DNA of 64,000 nucleotides. Source: Orychophragmus violaceus (taxonomy: Eukaryota > Streptophyta > Magnoliopsida > Brassicales > Brassicaceae). Position numbers and translations under genes: made by a program. The stretch covers positions 101,981,503 to 102,045,502 of the forward strand of contig CM058230.1 in the NCBI GenBank assembly GCA_030180135.1, in the 5' to 3' direction. Under the pieces are notes generated by a model. That model ran no database searches, had not been told where the DNA came from, and saw only the letters and a program-made list of their open reading frames with translations. Below are positions 21,443 to 30,720 of the stretch, one piece after another. Each line of letters opens with the position of its first letter. Positions within the stretch are counted from its first letter, which is position 1.

Positions 21443-21565
21443 CTGGTATCCATGTTTGCGCCGCTAACTTCATTAACATAATTTTTAACTCCGTAATATT
21501 AATGTTATACGACTGTTAACTCTAATGAAAATGTGCTTGTTATTATTTTCAACTTAAATTAAATA
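21443..21565 (+). repeat. left inverted repeat of the GRF-carrying element
   Basis: Pairs with 30461-30581 on the opposite strand; roughly 80% identical by eye. Confidence 0.65.
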
Positions 21566-22081
21566 AATAAAAAACAGAAAGCGTGTTAATTAAATAAATG
21601 AACACTATCCATATATTTCCCCAAATCATTTCATGATCCTAAAATTAGGGTTGGTGAGAGAAGAGCCCATAAATTCCTAAATCGTTGAATAGATTTAGGG
21701 TTCGTGAGCGACAGTCAAAAAGACACACCGAATTAAGTTAGCGGTTAGTTGAAGGCATGAGAAAACCCAGAAATTGAAGAGATCCCAGTTTAAATCTACT
21801 CAACATCGCGAAGAAAAGAGATTCGAGATGGGATAAGTGTTGTTTCTCTGCTATTGTGGTTGTTTTTGATAATATTTGGATTTCATTGGTGTTGTATCTG
21901 TTGTTTTCGATTTTAATATGGATATGTTAGACCTCGACTTTTCTTGATGTTGAGTTTTACTTATAATACAAAGACGATGTGGTGATAAAACTCAACATTC
22001 AATATGGGGAAACGATGATTAAAGAGAACCAAAATTACAAGTATGCAAAGGTAATGGGTTGCTTAACCGTGTATTGGAAGC
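21566..22081. other. interior of the GRF-carrying element, left of C1
   Basis: Contains '5-prime UTR-like' sequence and a short frame at 21979-22080 that continues for a few codons right of C1. It is not recognised. The last five bases GAAGC are the C1 target duplication. Confidence 0.4.
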
Positions 22082-22719
22082 TGTTGGAATTGTGTCCAGT
22101 AATCTCGGTACTGTCTCTAGAAAGTAAGAGTATGTCAATGATCAGACATAAGTCATATAATACTGGGGGTCATGATGGCTTGCTAGAGTCCGCTCATGAT
22201 CTATAAGTCTTGGACTTATTGCCTTTATTATATGATCCCATATGGGTCACACGCCTAAGCTAACAGGAAAATGTGTTGGAACGGCTTAGCAGAAGTACGG
22301 TAAAAGTGCCAGGCATTTGTCGTACTTAGAGAGAGATTAATGGGTCTGATTAAATCCAAGGGATTTAATCAGATTGGTATTTGGGCCCAAAAGCCCAAAA
22401 GGAAATAGACAAGTTTTATAATTAAAACTTAAGTCTGATTTTTCCTCCTAACCCTAGCCCCTCTGCGATTTCTCTCTCTCTCTCTGCGCCTCCCACAGCT
22501 TGGTCTAGCAGCCTCTCTTCCTGCAGTGTGCGTGTGTGAACCTCTGGAGGAGTTATCACTTGGTGGCTCTCTGATCTTTGACCATACCTTCTCTTTCCGC
22601 TGCATAAACAGGTATAAGGTGAGATCAATAAAGTTTCTATTCAAGAGAACCTAGATCCGCATGTTTAGGAACTGTTGAATCTGAGAATTGAATCTGGATT
22701 AACACCAAAACATCCTTCA
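22082..22719 (+). repeat. 5' LTR of C1
   Basis: 638 bp with TG..CA ends. Its first ~250 bp and last ~100 bp resemble the C2 LTR, but the middle (about 22330-22440) does not. Confidence 0.92.
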
Positions 22720-22720
22720 G

Positions 22721-22732
22721 TGGTATCAGAGC
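22721..22732 (+). promoter_or_regulatory. primer binding site of C1
   Basis: TGGTATCAGAGC, one base after the LTR; initiator tRNA-Met type. Confidence 0.92.
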
Positions 22733-24381
22733 TATTGGTTCTGGTTTTTCTTGTTTAGAATCTCGTTTAGGATTGTTTTTCTTGTTTAAGAAGTGTTTTG
22801 AATCAACTACTGATAAGAGAAATCACTTAAGCAACAAGGAATTGAAACCTAAACATATTTGAAATCGCAAAAACCAAGCTATATGACTTGGATTGCGATC
22901 GACCGAGAAGCGCAAGGATCGCATGGATCCGCAAGGCATCGCATGGATCACGTCTTGCGTCCGATCGCGAGAGATGGGCTGATCGATCGGATCGATCGCA
23001 TCTCGTCCCGATCACATCTCGTCCGGCTCGTCCCGATCGGTTATGATGCGCGAGAGAGATCGACCACGATCGCATGGCGATCACGACCGTGATCTCTCGG
23101 CATCGTCCAGTCCGGCCATTGTCCCGAGCGTCCCGATGGATCGTCCCGTCCGCTGCCGTCTCGATCTCGGATCGTCGCGTGCGGCTTGCGGCTGGGCATG
23201 GTGATCGTGGAGCTAGGTCACAACCATGATTGGTTTGTGACCAATTCGGTTCGGTTCGGTTTAAAATTTTATTAAAATTAAACGTCTCGGTTTAATAAAC
23301 AGATTTAATAATTTTATTAAATTCTGGTTAAACCGGGATAAGAAATCCAAAGTCGAAAAATTGGATTTTGTGCCTAAACCAGGATTTTCTAATTTGATTT
23401 GGTTGGACCAAATAAATTGAGAAAATCCGGTTTAGTAAATAACCGGTTGACAATTGTGGTCATCGTAGTAATTAATTTTGGTTAGACCAATTTTAATGAA
23501 CCAGACCGGTTATGTCATTTAATTGGACAATTGGGTCATGTCTTGGACATAGACCAATTCTTGGGCCTCGGGCCAAGAAGTTAAAACAATTGGGCCAATT
23601 ATTTGAGTCTTTTCTTCAGATTAATTTAAAATTTATTTTATATAATTATAAATCGATTTTAAATTAAAGTTTCCAAAATTTTGAAATTAGAAAGTTTCTT
23701 GAAATTGAAGTTTCTAGATTTGCATGTTTTGGATTTTAAGAAATTTCTAAAGTTAGAAAGTTTCCGGTTTTAGAAAGTTTCCAATTTTAGAAAGTTTCCA
23801 AAAATAGTAGGTTTCCAAAAATGGAAAGTTTCCCAAAATAGTAATCTTCTATTTTGGGATAAGATTTTAATAAACCTACAAACCTCAAATAATATCAAGC
23901 GTTGGATGTCTTGTCCAGTCTATGTCAGCTGTCGAAGCCCATTCAATTGTATTCATGGCCTTACAGTGTGAGGGTGACTACTTTTGCGTGGATAAGACGG
24001 TTTGTGATTCATAAATGTCATTGGGAGTCCCATACATTAATGATTACATGACTGTATAGTCTGGTTTTCTTGACTAGGCCATCGGGAGTCCCGGGCCTTG
24101 AGACATCAGAGTGGATTGGGCCTCGGGCCCAGATTCACAACCAAGAGTTATATCACGGATATAATTAGCCGATATAGGGCTTACCGATATAAGCTAAGGT
24201 TGGGTGACGGCCAGTGGCCCACTTTAACCTTAGTTATATGTGGATCTTGGAATCATTATATTCTATTGAGGGTAACTGATGTTATTGAATATAATGCATG
24301 ATTAATCATATTAAATTTAATACGAGATTAATCATATTGAACATATTAACTAATAACCTTTTTATCTTATATATTTCAGCT
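22733..24381 (+). other. C1 leader, non-coding
   Basis: 1.65 kb with four recognisable zones. 22880-23200 is a GC-rich block full of GATCG/CGATCG. 23690-23870 is a degenerate 'TTAGAAAGTTTCC' repeat. GGGAGTCCC occurs at 24023-24031 and 24084-24092. ATATTTCAGCT lies directly before the ATG and reads as a splice acceptor. It probably carries packaging, dimerisation or splicing signals, but this is inference. Confidence 0.65.
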
Positions 24382-27300
24382 ATGACTACTACAAGCACTC
24401 AAAACACATTCTCAATCCGGTCTGTTCTCGAGAAGGAGAAGCTGACTGGAACGAACTTCCTGACGTGGTCAAGGAACTTGAGGCTGGTCCTCAAGCAGGA
24501 GAAGAAGGATTATGTCCTTCGTGATCCTCTCCCCGAGAGGCCTGCTAACAATGCTGCCAGGACTCTGCATAATGCTTGGGAAAAGCATTCGTCAGATGAA
24601 AATGATGTGTATTGCCTTATGTTGGCGACAATGACTGCTGAGCTGCAAATGCAGTTCGAGAGTGTGTTGTCACCAATTGAGATAATGGCAAGCCTGAAAT
24701 CGCTTTTTCAGGAGCAAGCAAGGACTGAGAGGTTTCAGACAGTTAAGAACCTCTTAGACTGTAAGTTGGCTGCGAATGCGGCAGTGAGTCCTCATGTCTT
24801 GAAGATGATGGGTTATCTCGATCATCTTCAGAAACTTGACTGCCCTATCAGCCAGGAACTTGCCTGCGACATCATTCTGCAGTCATTACCTGCAAGCTAT
24901 GATCAGTTCATTCTGAACTTTAACATGCATGGCTTGAGTAAGACATTGCCTGAGCTTCACGGAATGCTCAAGACTGCAGAGCCCAACTTGAGGAAAACCG
25001 CCAAGGACCCCAATGTGCTTATGGTGCAAAAGGGCAAGGGGTTTAAGAAATCCTCTGCTAAGGATAAGGGAAAGGCCAAGGCTGTCCAAGTCGCGGACAA
25101 GGACACGCCAAAGCCCAAGCCCAAGTCCAAGGCTGGGCCAACTGACATATGCAGGTTCTGTAAAAAACCAGGGCATTGGAGGAGAGAATGTAAGAAATTC
25201 CAAGAAGGTCTAAAGGAATTAAAGAAGAAGACTCTCGAGACTTCTTCATCAGGTATTTTTGTTATAGAAGTTAATACAACTACTTCTGATAATACCTCAT
25301 GGGTTATGGATACTGGTTGTGGGGCTCATATTTGTACTAATATGCAGGCACTCAGCAACAGTAGAAGGCTGAAGCAAGGACAAGTGGAGCTACGAGTTGG
25401 GAATGGAGCGAAAGTTCCTGCACTAGCTGTAGGCACATACTTGTTGTCTTTACCTTCGGGATTGATTTTAGAACTCAATAATTGTTATTTTGTACCTGCT
25501 ATAAGCAGAAATATTATTTCAATTTCTTTGTTGGATTTGGAAGGTTATGATTTTTCAGTTAAGAATAAATTATGTTCATTCAATCGCAAAAATTTGTTCT
25601 ATGGTTCTGCCCCTCTTACGAATGGGCTTTACATACTTGATCAATCCGCGCCAATTTATAACATTAATACCAAACGGTTCAAACCTAATGAGGAGAACCG
25701 AACGTTTCTATGGCATTGTCGTTTAGGGCACATCAGCGAGAAACACATCAAGAGGCTCCATTTGAATGGACTTCTTGGCTCATTTGATTTTGAGTCATGT
25801 GAGAAATGCGAATCCTGCATGATGGGCAAAATGACACGGGCCCCCTTTAATAAACCTAACGAGAGGGCCAGTGACTTATTGGGCCTGATACACACTGACG
25901 TGTGTGGCCCAATGTCCACAAATGCAAGAGGAAACTATCAGTACTTCATTACCTTCACTGATGATTTTAGTAGGTATGGATATGTTTATTTAATGAAACA
26001 TAAGTCTGAATCTTTCGAGAAGTTCAGAGAATTCCAAAATGAAGTACAGAACCAACTTGGCAAAAGCATTAAGGCTCTTCGGTCCGACCGAGGAGGAGAA
26101 TACTTAAGCCAAGAATTCAGTGATCATCTAAGAGAGTGTGGGATCGTATCCCAACTCACTCCTCCCGGAACACCTCAATGGAATGGTGTGTCTGAGAGGA
26201 GAAATCGGACCTTATTGGATATGGTTCGATCTATGATGAGTCACACAGACCTTCCAATATCCCTTTGGGGATATGCTCTGCTAACAGCAGTGTTCACTCT
26301 AAATAGAGCGCCATCGAAAGCAGTAGCAAAGACACCATATGAATTATGGACTGGAGTGGCTCCAGTGCTGTCTTACCTTAGAATTTGGGGTTGTGAAGCC
26401 TATGTCAAGAGATTAATCTCAGACAAGCTTACACCAAAGTCTGATAAATGCTACTTCATTGGTTATCCGAAAGAAACCAAGGCTTATTACTTCTATCTAC
26501 GTTCCGAGAACAAGATCTTTGTTGCCCGGGATTGTAACTTTCTTGAGAGGGAGTTTCTCTCTAAGAAAGACAGTGGGAGTAAGGTACTGCTTGAAGAAAT
26601 TCAAGATGAACAGGATACTGCTCAACCTAATGAGGAAGAGCAGCAGGAGGACCTACAAGAAATTGTAGAGCCTGAACCTGTAGTACCTGAAGTTCGAAGA
26701 TCCGGGAGGATCCGTCACGAACCCGAGAGATATCAAGGATTCCTCGTGACTGACTGTCATGATCTTCTGATCATTAATGGTGATGAACCATCGAACTTCA
26801 ATCAAGCCATGATGGGCCCAGATTCCTCAAAGTGGCGCAAGGCCACTGATTCCGAAATGGACTCCATGTCAGTCAACCAAGTGTTTTCGTTGGTTGACTT
26901 ACCCGCTGGTGTAAAAGCCATCGAGTGCAAATGGATCTTCAAGAAGAAGATTGACGTGGATGGAAATGTCCAGATTTATAAAGCCAGGTTGGTGGCAAAA
27001 GGTTTCAGACAAGTTCACGGTGTGGATTACGATGAAACCTATTCACCAGTGGCTATGATGAAATCTATTCGGATTCTACTAGCAACTGCAGCTTTTCATG
27101 ATTATGAAATTTGGCAGATGGACGTGAAAACCGCCTTCCTGAATGGAATTCTGGAAGAGGATGTGTATATGACGCAACCTGACGGTTACATAGATCCAAA
27201 GAATGCTGGGAAAGTATGCAAGCTTCATAAATCCATTTATGGATTGAAGCAAGCATCGAGGAGCTGGAATCTTCGTTTTGATGAAGCGATCAAACAATTT

Positions 27301-28359
27301 GACTTCATCAGAAACGAAGAAGAACAATGCGTGTATAAGAAAACTAGTGGGAGCAAGATAGTATTTCTTATTCTGTATGTCGATGACATACTGCTTCTCG
27401 GAAACGATATTCCAATGCTGAAGTCGGTAAAGGACTGGCTTGGAAGTTGTTTTTCCATGAAAGACATGGGTGAAGCCGCATACGTTCTTGGAATCAGGAT
27501 CTACCGGGATAGATCTAGAAGGCTGATAGGCTTGTGTCAAGACTCATACATTGACAAAGTCCTACAAAGATTCAGCATGAAAGATTCCAAGAAGGGCTTC
27601 ACGCCAATGGTACATGGCACAACGCTAAGCAAGAAGCAGAGCCCTACGACGGCTGCTGAGCTTGAGCGCATGAAGAATATTCCTTATGCATCTGCAATAG
27701 GATCTGTCATGTATGCCATGATATGTACTCGTCCTGATGTTGCTTATGCATTGAGCATGACGAGTAGATACCAGTCAAATCCAGGTGAAAACCATTGGAT
27801 TGCCGTCAAGAATATCCTGAAGTATCTAAGACATACTAAGGATAAGTTCTTGGTATACGGTGGAAGTGATGTGCTTAAAGTCAGTGGATTCACGGACGCA
27901 AGTTTCCAGACAGACCAAGATGATTTCCGGTCACAGTCCGGTTATATCTTTTGTCTGAATGGCGGTGCAATCAGTTGGAGAAGCTCCAAGCAAGACACCG
28001 TTGCTGATTCCACTACAGAAGCTGAATATATCGCCACCTCAGAAGCAGCGAAGGAAGCTGTTTGGATACGAAAGTTCATTATTGAACTAGGTGTGATACC
28101 AAATGCGGCTGAGCCTCTGGCACTGTTTTGTGATAACAATGGTGCTATTGCTCAGGCAAAGGAACCAAGATCACACCAGAAATCCAAGCATGTTCTAAGA
28201 AGATTTCACTTGATACGTGACATCATTAATAGAAAGGAAGTCAAGATCAGCCGAGTTCAGACAGATGATAACGTCGCTGATCCATTGACAAAGCCACTCC
28301 CAAGACCTAAGCTCGAGTTCCTAACTGAAGCTGTAGGCATTAGAGACATTGAAATGTAA
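24382..28359 (+). CDS. Copia gag-pol polyprotein of C1, 1325 aa
   Basis: One frame encodes the complete Copia order. Gag (UBN2-type) occupies about residues 1-250. The CCHC zinc knuckle 'CRFCKKPGHWRREC' is at 257-270. Aspartic protease has the catalytic D-T-G at 310-312. The GAG-pre-integrase HHCC region includes 'LWHCRLGHIS' and 'CEKCESC'. Integrase has catalytic D506, D569 and E605, exact DD35E spacing, with 'NGVSERRNRT' around the glutamate. Reverse transcriptase has Y-V-D-D at 999-1002. RNase H has 'DASFQTD' starting at 1172 and 'ADSTTEAEYIA' downstream. The first ATG of the open frame is at 24298, but 24382 is used because the other copies start at this conserved M-T-T/S-T motif after a TTTCAG. 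It would be cleaved by its own protease inside cytoplasmic particles. Confidence 0.95.
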   Translation: MTTTSTQNTFSIRSVLEKEKLTGTNFLTWSRNLRLVLKQEKKDYVLRDPLPERPANNAARTLHNAWEKHSSDENDVYCLMLATMTAELQMQFESVLSPIEIMASLKSLFQEQARTERFQTVKNLLDCKLAANAAVSPHVLKMMGYLDHLQKLDCPISQELACDIILQSLPASYDQFILNFNMHGLSKTLPELHGMLKTAEPNLRKTAKDPNVLMVQKGKGFKKSSAKDKGKAKAVQVADKDTPKPKPKSKAGPTDICRFCKKPGHWRRECKKFQEGLKELKKKTLETSSSGIFVIEVNTTTSDNTSWVMDTGCGAHICTNMQALSNSRRLKQGQVELRVGNGAKVPALAVGTYLLSLPSGLILELNNCYFVPAISRNIISISLLDLEGYDFSVKNKLCSFNRKNLFYGSAPLTNGLYILDQSAPIYNINTKRFKPNEENRTFLWHCRLGHISEKHIKRLHLNGLLGSFDFESCEKCESCMMGKMTRAPFNKPNERASDLLGLIHTDVCGPMSTNARGNYQYFITFTDDFSRYGYVYLMKHKSESFEKFREFQNEVQNQLGKSIKALRSDRGGEYLSQEFSDHLRECGIVSQLTPPGTPQWNGVSERRNRTLLDMVRSMMSHTDLPISLWGYALLTAVFTLNRAPSKAVAKTPYELWTGVAPVLSYLRIWGCEAYVKRLISDKLTPKSDKCYFIGYPKETKAYYFYLRSENKIFVARDCNFLEREFLSKKDSGSKVLLEEIQDEQDTAQPNEEEQQEDLQEIVEPEPVVPEVRRSGRIRHEPERYQGFLVTDCHDLLIINGDEPSNFNQAMMGPDSSKWRKATDSEMDSMSVNQVFSLVDLPAGVKAIECKWIFKKKIDVDGNVQIYKARLVAKGFRQVHGVDYDETYSPVAMMKSIRILLATAAFHDYEIWQMDVKTAFLNGILEEDVYMTQPDGYIDPKNAGKVCKLHKSIYGLKQASRSWNLRFDEAIKQFDFIRNEEEQCVYKKTSGSKIVFLILYVDDILLLGNDIPMLKSVKDWLGSCFSMKDMGEAAYVLGIRIYRDRSRRLIGLCQDSYIDKVLQRFSMKDSKKGFTPMVHGTTLSKKQSPTTAAELERMKNIPYASAIGSVMYAMICTRPDVAYALSMTSRYQSNPGENHWIAVKNILKYLRHTKDKFLVYGGSDVLKVSGFTDASFQTDQDDFRSQSGYIFCLNGGAISWRSSKQDTVADSTTEAEYIATSEAAKEAVWIRKFIIELGVIPNAAEPLALFCDNNGAIAQAKEPRSHQKSKHVLRRFHLIRDIINRKEVKISRVQTDDNVADPLTKPLPRPKLEFLTEAVGIRDIEM

Positions 28360-29208
28360 TCTAAATTTGAGTGGGACTTTGAGGGCTTTATTTAGTTATT
28401 GATATGTTCTTGTAAAACATTTATGATGTTTAATGAAATTATTATTTCAAGATTATTTTAACTGTGATGAAATAATCGTTCCAAAATGATATGAACCATT
28501 TTATAGGTTATCGAAGTAAGTGACTTGATCTTGAGTCATCAAAGTCATTTAGCTTGATCATGAGACCCTATATTTGATAGATGGTTTATATCATCCTGTC
28601 CCTAGTCGAAGGTTGTTGAAATTGGAACACCAACAACCGTGTGAGACTAGATTGGTATGTGACTTATGACAAAGTCTCAGTGTGTCATAGATGCGCGGCA
28701 TCAAAGTCAATACATAGGTGTATGTGGGGTACATACGACCGGACTAGACCCGCTTATAAGAACTCTTCAGGATATTTATATCTGTGTCATAAGAGATTCT
28801 TACTACGACTATAGAGTATAGTCCTTAGACCTGAGTTCGCATGCATGTGACCGCACATGGACTGATGCACTTTGATCATTGTCTAACGCTGTCGTTCTGC
28901 GATAGTTATAAGGACCTTGTTTGGGTACATTATGAAATGAGTAGTTTACAGTGATGGAACAAGACGGAATTTGTCCCTCCAATATAAATGGAGTGAATAT
29001 CTCTAGGCCAATCGGAGATTTGAATACTGGAAAATGCATGGCCATGCTCAAACGGACTTTCCCGAGTCGTTTGGATTGTCAGTATCAAATCAGAGTCCGA
29101 TGAACAAGATTAGGCTTTATAAGGATGACACTAATCTTGCCTTATGACTAATCGAGATATTGAGACAAAAGGATTATGAATACAGAGATTCCAGTACAAG
29201 TGGGAGAT
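28360..29208 (+). other. C1 3' non-coding region
   Basis: 850 bp after the pol stop. Hairpins GGTTGTTG..CAACAACC (28611-28638) and GACTATAGAGTATAGTC (28807-28823) are kept in the other Copia copies. It ends in the purine tract next to the 3' LTR. Confidence 0.7.
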
Positions 29209-29846
29209 TGTTGGAATTGTGTCCAGTAATCTCGGTACTGTCTCTAGAAAGTAAGAGTATGTCAATGATCAGACATAAGTCATATAATACTGGGGGTCAT
29301 GATGGCTTGCTAGAGTCCGCTCATGATCTATAAGTCTTGGACTTATTGCCTTTATTATATGATCCCATATGGGTCACACGCCTAAGCTAACAGGAAAATG
29401 TGTTGGAACGGCTTAGCAGAAGTACGGTAAAAGTGCCAGGCATTTGTCGTACTTAGAGAGAGATTAATGGGTCTGATTAAATCCAAGGGATTTAATCAGA
29501 TTGGTATTTGGGCCCAAAAGCCCAAAAGGAAATAGACAAGTTTTATAATTAAAACTTAAGTCTGATTTTTCCTCCTAACCCTAGCCCCTCTGCGATTTCT
29601 CTCTCTCTCTCTGCGCCTCCCACAGCTTGGTCTAGCAGCCTCTCTTCCTGCAGTGTGCGTGTGTGAACCTCTGGAGGAGTTATCACTTGGTGGCTCTCTG
29701 ATCTCTGACCATACCTTCTCTTTCCGCTGCACAAACAGGTATAAGGTGAGATCAATAAAGTTTCTATTCAAGAGAACCTAGATCCGCATGTTTAGGAACT
29801 GTTGAATCTGAGAATTGAATCTGGATTAACACCAAAACATCCTTCA
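29209..29846 (+). repeat. 3' LTR of C1
   Basis: 638 bp; followed by GAAGC at 29847-29851. Confidence 0.92.
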
Positions 29847-29988
29847 GAAGCTCTATGAGGTAACTTGGGTAGGTTTGGAGAAGATATAAACCCAATCGAA
29901 AAGATATAATAACATTACCAAATACCATACTCCTTTATTCAAATCATCACTTCCTGCTTCAAACCTTCACATTCCTCACGAGTTTTCT

Positions 29989-30330
29989 TCAATTCTCCTC
30001 GATGTCACTCTGATTTTCGATTTTACAATGAATTTGAACTTCATGACTGAGTTTTTTAACCACATCTCTCAGCTTCTTAATATTTTCTCTTTATTCCCCA
30101 ATAAGATCTCTTTCCTCAATCAATGCTTGATGTTGCCACTCATCTGGTTTTTCCACATCAAACCAACAGAAGAAGTTACAAGATTCATACCCCTAACCTA
30201 CTTTCGGCCCTCGGTAGCTATAGAACATTCGCCCCGTGTTTGCATCTGTCCAAGCTCTAACAATCTTCGCTACTTGGTTACAATTGCAGATGATACCTTT
30301 GTCGTTCTTGTGCTCTACGATTGAGGAACT
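29989..30330 (-). pseudogene. GRF-type zinc-finger protein fragment
   Basis: The minus-strand frame reads 'IICNCNQVAKIVRAWTDAN', then 'GRMFYSY', and 'CNFFCWFDVEKPDEW' and 'QALIEERDLI'. This is the pattern of plant zf-GRF proteins (CxC, a conserved RxWT..NxGRxFY stretch, then C-N-F-F-x-W-x-D). Two in-frame stops (after 'RGPKVG' and after 'DLIGE') and no clear start mark it as broken. A short heptad-like C-terminal part follows, as in related proteins. GRF-finger genes are common passengers of transposons in Brassicaceae, and this copy lies inside the inverted repeats at 21443-30581. Nucleic-acid binding is inferred from the family only. Confidence 0.75.
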
Positions 30331-30460
30331 TGCGCTATCACCTATTGGTTACAGATTCTCTCTATTTCTCTTTCAAGCTTCTGGGTTTTCTGTTTTTATG
30401 TAATGGGAAGAACCTTAAATCGATTTGGGAACCTATTAACACTTTTCTGTTTTTTTTTTT

Positions 30461-30581
30461 AATTTAATATAAGTTATAAAATATTAAGCACGTTTTCAAT
30501 AGAGTTAACAGTCGTTTAACACTAATATTACAGAGTTAAAAATTCCGTTAATGAAGTTAGTGACACAAACACGGATACCAG
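30461..30581 (-). repeat. right inverted repeat of the GRF-carrying element
   Basis: Partner of 21443-21565. Confidence 0.65.
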
Positions 30582-30720
30582 TTTGAAGGTTAAAACTGAG
30601 AGTTTTTAAGTTCGATGGTCCATAGTGTGAGTGCTAATTTCTCAAAGTTTAAACAGGTAGTATGTTCTAGTTTAAAGGTTTAAAATGCGGTTTTTCCTAT
30701 TTTTTTAAACTAAAAAATAT
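30578..30720 (+). repeat. dispersed repeat, copy 2
   Basis: Diverged copy of the segment at 1355-1500; it starts at the outer edge of the right inverted repeat. The following 30721-30982 shows nothing recognisable. Confidence 0.5.

Larger units (their letters stand above)
22082..29846 (+). mobile_element. Copia-type LTR retrotransposon C1, apparently complete
   Basis: 638-bp LTRs (22082-22719, 29209-29846) start TGTTGGAATT and end CATCCTTCA, flanked by the duplication GAAGC (22077-22081, 29847-29851). PBS at 22721-22732, purine tract AAGTGGGAGA before 29209, and one uninterrupted 1325-codon gag-pol. Two LTR differences were seen (near 22580 and 22608 versus the equivalent 3' positions). Of the four Copia copies it is the only one I judge coding-competent, so it could be autonomous and help C2, C3 and C4. 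Confidence 0.93.
21443..30581. mobile_element. inverted-repeat DNA element carrying a GRF zinc-finger remnant, split by C1
   Basis: 21443-21565 and 30461-30581 form a diverged inverted repeat of about 120 bp. Left reads CTGGTATCCATGTTTG; right on the minus strand reads CTGGTATCCGTGTTTG. The match continues through 'CACTAACTTCATTAAC' and 'GACTGTTAACTCTA'. Without C1 the element would be about 1.4 kb. I found no clean target duplication, because the left end abuts the A-rich tail of another element. The internal gene remnant makes it look like a gene-carrying Mutator-type element, but the superfamily is uncertain. Confidence 0.6.

Noticed and set aside
22440..22644. Short frames in Copia LTRs as genes
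   Set aside because: They arise from the CT-rich LTR sequence, repeat in both LTRs and have no recognisable domain.
24298..24381. Use of the first ATG (24298) for C1 gag-pol
   Set aside because: The 28 extra codons are AT-rich, absent from C2 and C3, and lie before the conserved TTTCAG that precedes the shared start.
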